From Pseudomonadales bacterium (GTDB lineage: Bacteria; Pseudomonadota; Gammaproteobacteria; Pseudomonadales; Ketobacteraceae), in the NCBI GenBank assembly GCA_020062665.1, contig JAGUVW010000047.1, forward strand, positions 1 to 32,349: a stretch of DNA of 32,349 nucleotides. The letters are read 5' to 3'. The notes under the pieces were generated by a model. The model was not told where the DNA came from and did not search any database. It saw only the letters and a list, made by a program, of their open reading frames with translations. Positions 15,447 through 23,225 of the stretch are shown piece by piece. The position numbers were made by a program, and so were the translations under genes. Within the stretch, counting starts at the first letter, position 1, and each line of letters begins with the position of its first letter.

Positions 15447-16106
15447 TCAGAAACGGAAGGCGCCATTGAAGGAAATCATCTGAACCTGGAGGTCGTATGT
15501 TTCATCGAACAAGTCCGGTTCCATCGTATACCACATGGCCGAAAGGCCCATGCCGAACTGCGGGGTTGCCTGGAAGCGAACGCCAAGCCCGCCGTACAGC
15601 GACACGCCAGAATCGGAATCGTTGAAAGTTTCTATCTCAACACCATACTCCGGTGCTGTCAGTGCGCTCGACATGTCGACGTCCCATTTTGCCAGTCCGG
15701 CCTCTCCCCAGAACTCGAAGGGGCCTTGAGTGATCGGGGTGGAAACGACAACGCCCAGCGTCAGGGCTTTGGCTTCTGATACTTCATCGATGGAGAAGAG
15801 AACATCTTCGTCGATCTCAGGTACGTAGGCATAGAAATCTTCCGAGTAGGTCTCTGCCTCGCCGAAATTGGCATAGCCGACGCGAATCCCCACATTGGCA
15901 CTGAAGAAATAGGTGCCAAAGAGACGGTATCCGTTGTCGTCGCCAGTGTTATCACCCGAGTAACCATCCAGCGAATATTCCTGTTCCGCCTTGCCATACT
16001 CCAGGCCAATTTCCAGACGGTTGGGGGTTTCTGTCGATTCGTAAGCAAATGAGGCTGAGCTGACCATGCACGCGATCGCGAGGGCCGAAAGTCGTGTAGA
16101 TTTCAT
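15447..16106 (-). CDS. Outer-membrane beta-barrel protein
   Basis: This 219-residue protein has a signal peptide (1 to about 21, cleavage near SASFA) followed by alternating amphipathic strands rich in Tyr, Phe and Gly. It ends with FNGAFRF, a typical C-terminal aromatic signature for outer-membrane insertion by the Bam complex. The loops are acidic (for example PEIDEDVLFSIDEVSEA near 95). Size and strand pattern suggest an eight-stranded barrel of the OmpA/OmpW/opacity type without a C-terminal peptidoglycan-binding domain. AGGAAA precedes the ATG by 5 bases. Base composition is lower in GC than the biosynthetic genes. It is divergent from the lipoprotein gene at 16200. Function cannot be assigned more closely. 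Confidence 0.8.
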   Translation of the reverse strand: MKSTRLSALAIACMVSSASFAYESTETPNRLEIGLEYGKAEQEYSLDGYSGDNTGDDNGYRLFGTYFFSANVGIRVGYANFGEAETYSEDFYAYVPEIDEDVLFSIDEVSEAKALTLGVVVSTPITQGPFEFWGEAGLAKWDVDMSSALTAPEYGVEIETFNDSDSGVSLYGGLGVRFQATPQFGMGLSAMWYTMEPDLFDETYDLQVQMISFNGAFRF

Positions 16107-16199
16107 GATTTTTCCTAAAGCAAGTGATTAAAATGGCGGCGTCATTTTATCCATATGTCACAATTGCGCCACTTTTAATTTGGGGGTAGTCGAAAAATT

Positions 16200-17759
16200 A
16201 TGCTTCGTTCTTTTGTCATTTTATTTTGTTGCGCTGTTGCCGCTTGCGGTACGGTTTCGAACGTCCAATCCCTGGATGTTGCGTTTCATGCGAAGGGTGA
16301 TGGGACTGTCATTTTGGCGTTGACCAGCAATTTCCCTGACATTGGTCGCTTTGATGTAGTGACATTGGAAGGAACCGATGAGAAGCACGCAAACAGAGTG
16401 TTTACTGTTAATCCTGTCAAGGTTGCCACCCGTCATTCCACTAATCTATTCGTGTTCCAGCTTGAGCCAGGAAAATATCGGCTGAAGAATGTTGCGACAG
16501 GACTGCCTGGCACCACGCATCAATACTGTCAAATCAGTACTCACGGACGTTTCGATTTTAGTGTTGAAAGCGACAAGTTAACGGACTTGGGGCGTTTGGT
16601 GGTGGTGAGAACCAATCAGAACGCCTGCGATTTTGTGCGGGATTTCCGCGAAACCAAATCAGAAGCCGTTGTGGCGTCAGCCTGGCCAGAATATGCGGTG
16701 CGCTGGAAAAGACAGCCAGGGGAGGAGACTTTGGGCTGGTCAACGCCACCGGAGCCTAGCGAACGCCTGAAAATAATGCTGGCGAAAAGAATGACCCCCG
16801 GAATTTACAACCCGATCGTGCGCGAGACAGGGGTGTTGTATGCCGGAAGCGAGCTGGGGCAGGTCTTGGCGCGATCTCCGCAGGGCCATTGGTTCAACTA
16901 TGATACGCAGACCTCGAACACGCTATTTTTTGTGTCGCCCGTCAGTCAGAAAGAATTGGTGTTGGTGGGTGAGCTGAACACGTTCCTGCATTTAAAGGAA
17001 GGTGTGTTCTCACCAATTGATCTGGAGGGTCTGCCGACCATGCCGTTGGTGTATGCAGGCTATCACGACGGAGTGGGTTTGCTTGCGCTCTTTCAGGGCA
17101 ACAACAAATTGCTGGCATACAGAAAAGCCAGTGTGCTGATGGGCTCCTGGCAGCAGATATCTGTGCTGGAAACGGGCAGCACTTTCTGGGGCTTTTCAAA
17201 TGCGTCCATCAAGACGAGAGACAACCGGATCTATGTCGCTACAACACCGGACAAGCTCTATGTTTTCGATGTCGCCACAGAGAAATGGTCAGAGAAACGC
17301 CTGCCAGGCACACCGCACGGGCTATCCGTTTCACCGGATCATCACTTGATTGTATTGATTGATGATGGCTGGAAGAAGGCGAACTTTCTCTCCGTAAATG
17401 AAGGCGACAGCTGGGAGCCTCTGAACAAACAGTCTGTCTCTCAGTTGGCATATTCTGCGGCGGGGAATCGCATTGTCATGCTCAGTGACAATGCAGGTAT
17501 TCCCGACATGATGGTGACTCGGGACAGAGGGGAAAACTGGGAAAAAGAGAAAGCGGCAAAATCAGGCACCCTGTTTGTGGATGATGGGCTGGAGTTGATT
17601 TTTGGAGGCTACAACCAAGCAATCGCAGGCAACGAGGTGTTTAGCTATGGCGGGAGTGCTTATGAGTGGCAGTGGGAAAGAACTACCAACTTCGAGCATC
17701 ATCGAATGCGATTCCAGAGAGAACTTGAACAATATTTAGAGAGAACGCAATCGAGGTAG
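16200..17759 (+). CDS. Lipoprotein with Asp-box, beta-propeller-like C-terminal domain
   Basis: This is a 519-residue predicted lipoprotein. The short signal ends in a VAAC lipobox with Cys16 as the acylated residue. The first part (about 20-170) is a beta-rich domain of unknown family containing two cysteines. The second part (about 215-500) has repeated strands with Asp-box-like turns (SVNEGDSWEPL near 400 and TRDRGENWEKE near 441), as in sialidase-like or BNR-repeat propellers. No sialidase catalytic residues are recognised, so a binding or scaffold role is as likely as an enzymatic one. Composition is AT-richer than the surrounding genes. Start ATG 16200 has only a distant GGGGG. It is convergent with the NlpC/P60 gene. 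Confidence 0.68.
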   Translation: MLRSFVILFCCAVAACGTVSNVQSLDVAFHAKGDGTVILALTSNFPDIGRFDVVTLEGTDEKHANRVFTVNPVKVATRHSTNLFVFQLEPGKYRLKNVATGLPGTTHQYCQISTHGRFDFSVESDKLTDLGRLVVVRTNQNACDFVRDFRETKSEAVVASAWPEYAVRWKRQPGEETLGWSTPPEPSERLKIMLAKRMTPGIYNPIVRETGVLYAGSELGQVLARSPQGHWFNYDTQTSNTLFFVSPVSQKELVLVGELNTFLHLKEGVFSPIDLEGLPTMPLVYAGYHDGVGLLALFQGNNKLLAYRKASVLMGSWQQISVLETGSTFWGFSNASIKTRDNRIYVATTPDKLYVFDVATEKWSEKRLPGTPHGLSVSPDHHLIVLIDDGWKKANFLSVNEGDSWEPLNKQSVSQLAYSAAGNRIVMLSDNAGIPDMMVTRDRGENWEKEKAAKSGTLFVDDGLELIFGGYNQAIAGNEVFSYGGSAYEWQWERTTNFEHHRMRFQRELEQYLERTQSR

Positions 17760-17812
17760 TGCCTGGGTTTTGTACGCTGGGGGATTTGCCCCTTTCAACT
17801 GCGGGGCAATGG

Positions 17813-18457
17813 TTAAAGGCTGCTGACCTGCAGCTCACTGCTGATGTCGAGCCGCTTCGCCTTCCAGTAAGTGCGCTGCCAGTAGCTGTTGCTGAGGCTG
17901 GAGATGCGCACACCGCTCTTGGTGGAGGAGTGCATGAATTTGCCGTCTTCCAGATAGATGCCCACGTGGTTGTAGCGGCCGGTGCGGAAGAACACCAGAT
18001 CGCCGGTCTGCAGCTGGTTGCGCGCCACGTCCTTGCCTTTCTGGCTCTGGAAGTGGGTGCTGCGGGGCAGTTCAAGCCCCAGGCGGTCGAGGAACGTCAG
18101 GTAGACGAAGCCGGAACAGTCGATGCCCGCCTTGCTCAGGCCGCCCAGGCGGTAGCGGGTACCACGCCATTCCTTGTAGTGGCTGTAGAACACGTCGGAC
18201 AGGGGATCGATGCTGGTTGCGTCGGGGGTGGCAGGTTCGATCAGGCTTTCTTCCGGCTCGTTTGCCAGCACAGCATCGGTGAGGGGGCGATTAAGATTGG
18301 CTTTTTTCAGAGGTTTTGCAGAGGTGCCAGCAGCAAGAACTTCATTTTGGGGCGGCGGTGTCTGAAGGGCACCCAAGCGCGGATACTCGGGTTCGGACAG
18401 CGTCGCGCACCCGGTCGCACTGGTAATTGCCATCATTAAAATCCACTTCCGCAGCAT
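17813..18457 (-). CDS. NlpC/P60 family lipoprotein, probable peptidoglycan endopeptidase
   Basis: This 214-residue cell-wall hydrolase has an N-terminal lipoprotein signal (lipobox ATGC, Cys17), a low-complexity linker (about 20-85) and a C-terminal NlpC/P60 papain-like domain (about 88-205). The catalytic Cys114 lies in the motif GIDCSGFVYL. The catalytic His is in NHVGIYLEDG, and a third polar His lies in KFMHSSTKSGV. Such enzymes, for example MepS and NlpC, cleave stem-peptide cross-links or D-Glu-to-diamino-acid bonds in the periplasm. It is anchored to a membrane by its lipid. Upstream, AAGGGG lies about 10 bases before the start. A GTCAC-N6-GTGAC dyad overlaps the probable -10. Confidence 0.9.
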   Translation of the reverse strand: MLRKWILMMAITSATGCATLSEPEYPRLGALQTPPPQNEVLAAGTSAKPLKKANLNRPLTDAVLANEPEESLIEPATPDATSIDPLSDVFYSHYKEWRGTRYRLGGLSKAGIDCSGFVYLTFLDRLGLELPRSTHFQSQKGKDVARNQLQTGDLVFFRTGRYNHVGIYLEDGKFMHSSTKSGVRISSLSNSYWQRTYWKAKRLDISSELQVSSL

Positions 18458-18495
18458 GCGGTGGGAACCCCTTGATCTGCCTGTTATGTTCTTTT

Positions 18496-18511
18496 GTCAC
18501 ATAATAGTGAC
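18496..18511. promoter_or_regulatory. Dyad GTCAC-N6-GTGAC over the probable NlpC/P60-gene promoter
   Basis: A perfect 5-bp inverted repeat with a 6-base centre (ATAATA) lies 39 bases upstream of the lipoprotein start. On the minus strand the centre provides TATTAT, a possible -10 hexamer. The dyad could be a repressor operator. No matching -35 was found and no regulator is identified. Confidence 0.3.
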
Positions 18512-18593
18512 GGATCATGAACATTACTGTGGAACAGGTCAAGGTTTCACGGGCGGCCCCCTGGGTGTTCAGGCCGCCGCAGTCTGGCAGTGG

Positions 18594-19043
18594 CTACGGC
18601 GCCCCCCGCACCAGAAACCGATCCAGCGCATTGGCGAACTGCTGGCGATCCTGCTGGTTCAGGGGCGGCGGGCCGCCGGACTGGATGCCGCTGGAACGCA
18701 GGGTTTCCATGAAGTCCCGCATGTTCAGGCGCTGTCGGACATTCTCGGTGGTGTAGAACTCGCCCCTTGGGTTGAGCGCGAAAGCGCCCTTGGCAATGAC
18801 TTCCGCCGCCAGGGGAATGTCGGCGGTAATGACCAGATCGCCCGGTTCGGCCCGCTGCACGATTTCGTTGTCTGCCACGTCGAAGCCCTTCAATACCTGA
18901 ATCGATTTGATAAAAGGCGAGGGTGGTACCGCGATGTACTGGTTGGCCACCAGCAGGGTGTCCAGGCTGCGCTTAGTGGCGGCGCGGAACAGGATTTCCT
19001 TGATGGGTTTGGGGCAGGCGTCGGCGTCGACCAGTATTTTCAT
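18594..19043 (-). CDS. YaiI/YqxD family protein (UPF0178, DUF188)
   Basis: This 149-residue cytoplasmic protein of the widespread YaiI family is probably a PIN-like nuclease fold of unknown substrate. It begins with the hallmark [16 protein letters not shown] and carries the acidic cluster [21 protein letters not shown] (about 75-95), consistent with metal binding by the aspartates. I chose ATG at 19043 because family members begin with this motif and AAAGG lies 8 bases upstream; a 17-residue upstream extension is possible but non-conserved. It sits behind the NlpC/P60 gene, separated by 136 bases, with the same orientation. Confidence 0.92.
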   Translation of the reverse strand: MKILVDADACPKPIKEILFRAATKRSLDTLLVANQYIAVPPSPFIKSIQVLKGFDVADNEIVQRAEPGDLVITADIPLAAEVIAKGAFALNPRGEFYTTENVRQRLNMRDFMETLRSSGIQSGGPPPLNQQDRQQFANALDRFLVRGAP

Positions 19044-19149
19044 TGCATGACCTTTGGGTTGGGGCTGGCATTGTACGCCAGTTCGAGGTGGCACAAGGCG
19101 TCAAGGCAGGCTCTGGAATTTTCCTTGCGATAATTATCAGTCACTTTGC

Positions 19150-19213
19150 TTGAATGCGTTCTTTCACCGTCTATTCTGAGACAAATGGGAAATTTTGTCC
19201 GCAATGGACGCGA
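19150..19213 (+). promoter_or_regulatory. Promoter and conserved element upstream of the first diguanylate cyclase
   Basis: TTGAAT (19150-19155), a 16-base spacer and TATTCT (19172-19177) form a moderate sigma-70 promoter. Further downstream, CGCAATGGACGCGA (19200-19213) recurs as CGCAGTGGACGCGA (21259-21272) ahead of the second cyclase. The CGTCTATTCT around the -10 recurs as CGTCTACTCT (21225-21234). The spacing between the two elements is 22 and 24 bases respectively. Conservation of both suggests shared control or simply a young duplication. Confidence 0.45.
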
Positions 19214-19254
19214 CATAGCTTTGACCAACAATACCAATATGAGGTCGACCATTC

Positions 19255-21099
19255 ATGTGGCGTGTCGTGCTTTTCTGTCTGTTTGCCTGGGTGATTCTGC
19301 CGGCTAAGGCCAATTCGCTGCTGCTTGCCGATTGGGATTCCCAGTCCCTCGATGCCAGTGTGCGCTATCTGGAGGACCCGCAGGGTCACCAGACCATCGA
19401 CTCACTCCGCGCAGAAAACGTGCCGTGGCAGACCCAGGGCGAAAGTGCGTTCAACAAGGGTTACAGCGCGTCGATCTGGTGGTTGGCGCTGAGCGTGCGC
19501 AATGGCTTTGCCGAACCGGCGACCCGGTATCTGGAGCTGTCCTATGCGGTGCTGGATTATGTGGACATCTTTGTGTTCGCCGATGGCAAGTTGCTGCAGC
19601 GTCATGAATTGGGGGATCTCTATCCGTTCAGCCGGCGTCCCATCGAGAACCGCTTCTTCGTGGTGCCGCTGACCTGGCAGGCGGGGCAGACGCTCGACAT
19701 CTATTACCGGATCAAGACCAGTACCTCGGTGCAGGCGCCGCTGACGTTGTGGCAGCGGGAGGCATTCGAGCGGCGCCAGAACAACAGCAACATCGCCCAG
19801 GGCCTGTATTACGGCGCCATGGTGGTGATTGCGGTGTACAACCTGCTTATATTCCTGGTGCTGTGGGAACGCAGCTATCTGTTCTACGTGCTGTTCGTGC
19901 TGTCGCTGCCGTTGTTCATGGCATCCATCAGCGGCCATGCCTACCACTATCTGTGGCCGCACTCGGTGGTGTGGAATGATCACGCCATACCGTTCTTCCT
20001 CGGTCTGGCGTTTGCGTCGTCAGCGCTGTTTGCGCGGCGTTTTCTGCAGGTGAAGGAGTGGTCGGCCTGGCTTCACAAGGGGTTGACGCTGCTGGCGACG
20101 TTTGCGGGCGGCTGTGTTGCCATGTCCTTTGTCGTGCCCTATTACGTCAGCATTCAGCTGCTGGTGCCCCTGGGTTTGTTCGCCTGTGTGTTCGAAATGG
20201 CGGTGGGGTTGATGGCCTGGTACAACAAGGTGCCGAATGCGCGTTACTACGTGGTGGCGTGGATGTCGTTCCTGCTGGGGGGCACGCTGCTGGCGCTCAA
20301 CAAACTCAATATTCTGCCCGCGAATTTTCTCACCGAATATGCGGTGCAGTTTGGTTCGGTGCTGGAGGCGGTGTTGCTGTCCTTCGCGATGGCAGAGCGG
20401 ATCAACGTGGAACGCAAGCTGCGTTTTGAGGCTCAGGACGAAGCGCTGCAGGCCACCCGGCGCCTGAATGAAGAACTGGAGCAGCGCGTGCAGGAGCGCA
20501 CCCAGGCGCTGGAAATCGCCAACGCCCGCCTGGAGGCGCTGAGCAACACCGATCAGCTCACGCAACTGAAAAACCGCCGCTACCTGGAAAAGACGCTGCA
20601 GGAAGAATGGCAGCGCTGCAAACGCTATGGCCGGCACTTTGCGATCCTGATGATGGATGTGGACTTCTTCAAGAAGGTGAATGACCAGCATGGCCATCCT
20701 GCCGGTGACACCTGCTTGAAACAGGTGGCGGAACGTATCAGCGGCTGTGTGCGCTGGCCGTCGGATCAGGTGGCCCGTTACGGCGGTGAGGAATTCTGCA
20801 TGATTCTGCCGGAAACCGACGGTGCAGGTGCCTGCGTGGTGGCGGAACGTATTCGCGAGCAGGTGCAGTCCCGGCCGATTGTCACTGAAGGCGCGAATTT
20901 TCCGGTGACGATGAGTATCGGCATCTGCGCCGAGGTGCCCACGGACGAACTGAATGTGGATGCCATGCTGAAGGCGGCGGATCTGGCGCTGTATCAGTCG
21001 AAGGAATCTGGCCGCAACCGGGTGACCTTGTTTGCTGCCGACGTGGCGACCAAGGTCACGTCGTTGCCGGTGAACCGTTCATCCCGCGACGGAAGTTGA
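19255..21099 (+). CDS. 7TMR-DISM sensor diguanylate cyclase, copy 1
   Basis: This 614-residue inner-membrane protein makes cyclic di-GMP from GTP in response to a periplasmic signal. The order is: signal peptide (about 1-20), periplasmic 7TMR-DISMED2-type beta domain (about 25-170), seven-helix 7TMR-DISM membrane region (about 180-385), coiled-coil linker (about 385-440) and GGDEF domain (about 440-595). The active site is GGEEF at 510-514, preceded by the metal-binding MDVDFFKKVND block, so it should be active. The usual RxxD inhibitory site is not canonical: Trp501, not Arg, lies three residues before Asp504, and Arg is one position too early. DISMED2 domains are thought to bind carbohydrate-like ligands. 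The gene is a tandem paralogue of the next one. Confidence 0.93.
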   Translation: MWRVVLFCLFAWVILPAKANSLLLADWDSQSLDASVRYLEDPQGHQTIDSLRAENVPWQTQGESAFNKGYSASIWWLALSVRNGFAEPATRYLELSYAVLDYVDIFVFADGKLLQRHELGDLYPFSRRPIENRFFVVPLTWQAGQTLDIYYRIKTSTSVQAPLTLWQREAFERRQNNSNIAQGLYYGAMVVIAVYNLLIFLVLWERSYLFYVLFVLSLPLFMASISGHAYHYLWPHSVVWNDHAIPFFLGLAFASSALFARRFLQVKEWSAWLHKGLTLLATFAGGCVAMSFVVPYYVSIQLLVPLGLFACVFEMAVGLMAWYNKVPNARYYVVAWMSFLLGGTLLALNKLNILPANFLTEYAVQFGSVLEAVLLSFAMAERINVERKLRFEAQDEALQATRRLNEELEQRVQERTQALEIANARLEALSNTDQLTQLKNRRYLEKTLQEEWQRCKRYGRHFAILMMDVDFFKKVNDQHGHPAGDTCLKQVAERISGCVRWPSDQVARYGGEEFCMILPETDGAGACVVAERIREQVQSRPIVTEGANFPVTMSIGICAEVPTDELNVDAMLKAADLALYQSKESGRNRVTLFAADVATKVTSLPVNRSSRDGS

Positions 21100-21318
21100 G
21101 GGGAGACCGGCCCGGTTCCCACCTGCACGCCAACCTAAACCAGTTTTGTGTTCACCCGTCAGCGCTCAGGCGTCGGCGGGTTGGTGTGTTTCTGGTCATA
21201 AAATAATCACTTCTGCCAGATCATCGTCTACTCTTGTCTTTAAGCAGGACGATCGTACCGCAGTGGACGCGATTCAGTTCAAACAAGCGTTTAACGGTAT
21301 CTGGTCGGGACACTTCGC

Positions 21319-23166
21319 ATGTTGCGCACGATGTTATTGTTTTGTCTGCTGTGGGTCGGGCTGAGTACTGCCTGGGCTGACGCGCCCGCTTCTCCCCTGG
21401 CCCTGAGCAGTGAGGGCAGAGTGGCTCTGGACGATGTGGTGCGCTATCTGGAAGACCCGCAGGGATTACTGACGGCCGACCAGGTGCGCGAGGCGGACCG
21501 GATCTGGCAGCAGAATGGCGACAGCGCCTTCAAGCAGGGCTACAACCGTTCCGCCTGGTGGTTGCACGTGCGGATCACCAATCCTGATTCCCAGGCTCAG
21601 CAACGGCAGCTGGAACTGTCCTACGCCGTGCTCGACTACGTGGATGCGTATGTCTATTCCGGTGACACGCTGCTGCGGCAGTACCAGATGGGCGATCGTC
21701 ATCCCTTCAGCCAGCGTCCGGTGGAGAGTCGTTTCTTTGTTGTGCCGCTGCAGTGGCAGCCGGGCCAGACGCTGGATGTGTACTACCGCATCCAAAGCAG
21801 CAGTTCCGTGCAGGCGCCGCTGGTGCTGTGGCAAAGCAAGGCGTTCGCCACCTTCGAAAACAATTCCAACATTCTGCAGGGACTCTATTACGGCGCCATG
21901 ATGGTGATCGTGGTGTACAACCTGCTGATTTTTTGCATGCTGTGGGAACGCAGCTACTTCTATTACGTGGGCTTCGTGCTGTCGATGCCGCTGTTCATGG
22001 CGGCGTTCAGCGGCGATGGCTTCCGCTATCTGTGGCCGGATACCGTCGCGCTGAATGATCATGCAATTCCGGTGTTCCTGGCGTCGTCGCTGATGTTCGG
22101 CGCGCTGTTTACCCGTAGCTTTCTGCGTCTGCACCGGTTGTCGAACCGGCTCGACAAGTTGCTGCTGGCATTTGCCATTCTGGGCGGGTTGACGCTGGTG
22201 GCGTCGCCGTTCCTGCCGTATCACATCACCATCAAAGTGCTGGTGCCGCTGGGGCTGTTCGCCTGTATCGCCGATATGCTGGCGGGGGTGGTCGCCTGGC
22301 ACCGGGGTGTGCCTACCGCGCGCTACTATTGTATCGCCTGGGGTTCGTTCCTGACGGCGTCCGTGGTGCTGGCGCTGAACAAGATGAATCTGCTGCCGAG
22401 CAACTGGTTCACCGAATACTCGATCCAGTTTGGCGCGGTGATGGAGGCGGTGCTGCTGTCGTTCGCGTTGGCGGAGCGGATCAACGTGGAGCGCAAGCTG
22501 CGCTTCGAGGCACAGACCGATGCCCTGCAGGTGACGCGCCGCCTGAACGAGGATCTGGAACTGCGGGTGCTGGAACGTACGCAGGCGCTGGAAAAGGCCA
22601 ACCGCAAGCTGGAAGAATTGAGCCATACGGATCAGCTCACTGGCCTGCGCAACCGGCGTTATCTGGATGCTGCGCTGAAGGAGGAGTGGACCCGGTGCCA
22701 GCGTTATCAGCATTCGTTATCGCTGGTGTTGCTGGACATCGATTTTTTCAAAAAGGTGAACGACGAGCACGGCCATCAGGCGGGCGATCTCTGCTTGCAG
22801 CAAATCGCGCAGCGGATCAGTACCGGCAGTCGTTGGCCGGCGGACAAGGTGGCCCGTTACGGCGGCGAGGAATTCTGTCTGTTGCTGCCGGAAACCGATG
22901 CGGCCGGTGCCGCCGTGGTGGCAGAGCGCGTTCGTGCAGCGGTTGCGGCGGAGCCGGTGAGCATCGATACGGGAATCTTGTCAGTGACGGTGAGTCTGGG
23001 CACTTGCACGCTCATTCCCGGCGATACCAGCAGTCTGGAGCAACTGATGCACAGCGCCGACATGGCGCTGTACGCGTCTAAAGAGCACGGTCGCAATCGG
23101 GTTACGCAGTTCAATCAGCTGGATCTATGCAACGTGGCGCAATTGCCGGTGCGCAAGCAGCACTAG
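21319..23166 (+). CDS. 7TMR-DISM sensor diguanylate cyclase, copy 2
   Basis: The 615-residue protein has the same architecture as the upstream copy: signal peptide (about 1-21), DISMED2-type periplasmic domain, seven transmembrane helices, coiled coil and GGDEF domain with GGEEF at 515-519. The two proteins can be aligned almost without gaps. Long near-identical stretches lie in the membrane region (NNSNI.QGLYYGAM), the coiled-coil entrance (AERINVERKLRFEAQ) and the cyclase domain. The periplasmic domain differs more, suggesting different ligands. As in copy 1, the inhibitory site is shifted (Arg505-Trp-Pro-Ala-Asp509). The 219-base gap before it carries elements also seen before copy 1. The ATG at 21319 has only a weak GGGA. 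Confidence 0.93.
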   Translation: MLRTMLLFCLLWVGLSTAWADAPASPLALSSEGRVALDDVVRYLEDPQGLLTADQVREADRIWQQNGDSAFKQGYNRSAWWLHVRITNPDSQAQQRQLELSYAVLDYVDAYVYSGDTLLRQYQMGDRHPFSQRPVESRFFVVPLQWQPGQTLDVYYRIQSSSSVQAPLVLWQSKAFATFENNSNILQGLYYGAMMVIVVYNLLIFCMLWERSYFYYVGFVLSMPLFMAAFSGDGFRYLWPDTVALNDHAIPVFLASSLMFGALFTRSFLRLHRLSNRLDKLLLAFAILGGLTLVASPFLPYHITIKVLVPLGLFACIADMLAGVVAWHRGVPTARYYCIAWGSFLTASVVLALNKMNLLPSNWFTEYSIQFGAVMEAVLLSFALAERINVERKLRFEAQTDALQVTRRLNEDLELRVLERTQALEKANRKLEELSHTDQLTGLRNRRYLDAALKEEWTRCQRYQHSLSLVLLDIDFFKKVNDEHGHQAGDLCLQQIAQRISTGSRWPADKVARYGGEEFCLLLPETDAAGAAVVAERVRAAVAAEPVSIDTGILSVTVSLGTCTLIPGDTSSLEQLMHSADMALYASKEHGRNRVTQFNQLDLCNVAQLPVRKQH

Positions 23167-23225
23167 TGACTTAGTCGGTCGTGGCTGTTGCCACGTGGTG
23201 GAAGGTGGTGAGCGAACCGCACCGG

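Noticed and set aside
15291-15779. Plus-strand ORF of 162 codons
   Set aside because: It runs antisense through the barrel-protein gene, has no ribosome-binding site and no protein-like composition.
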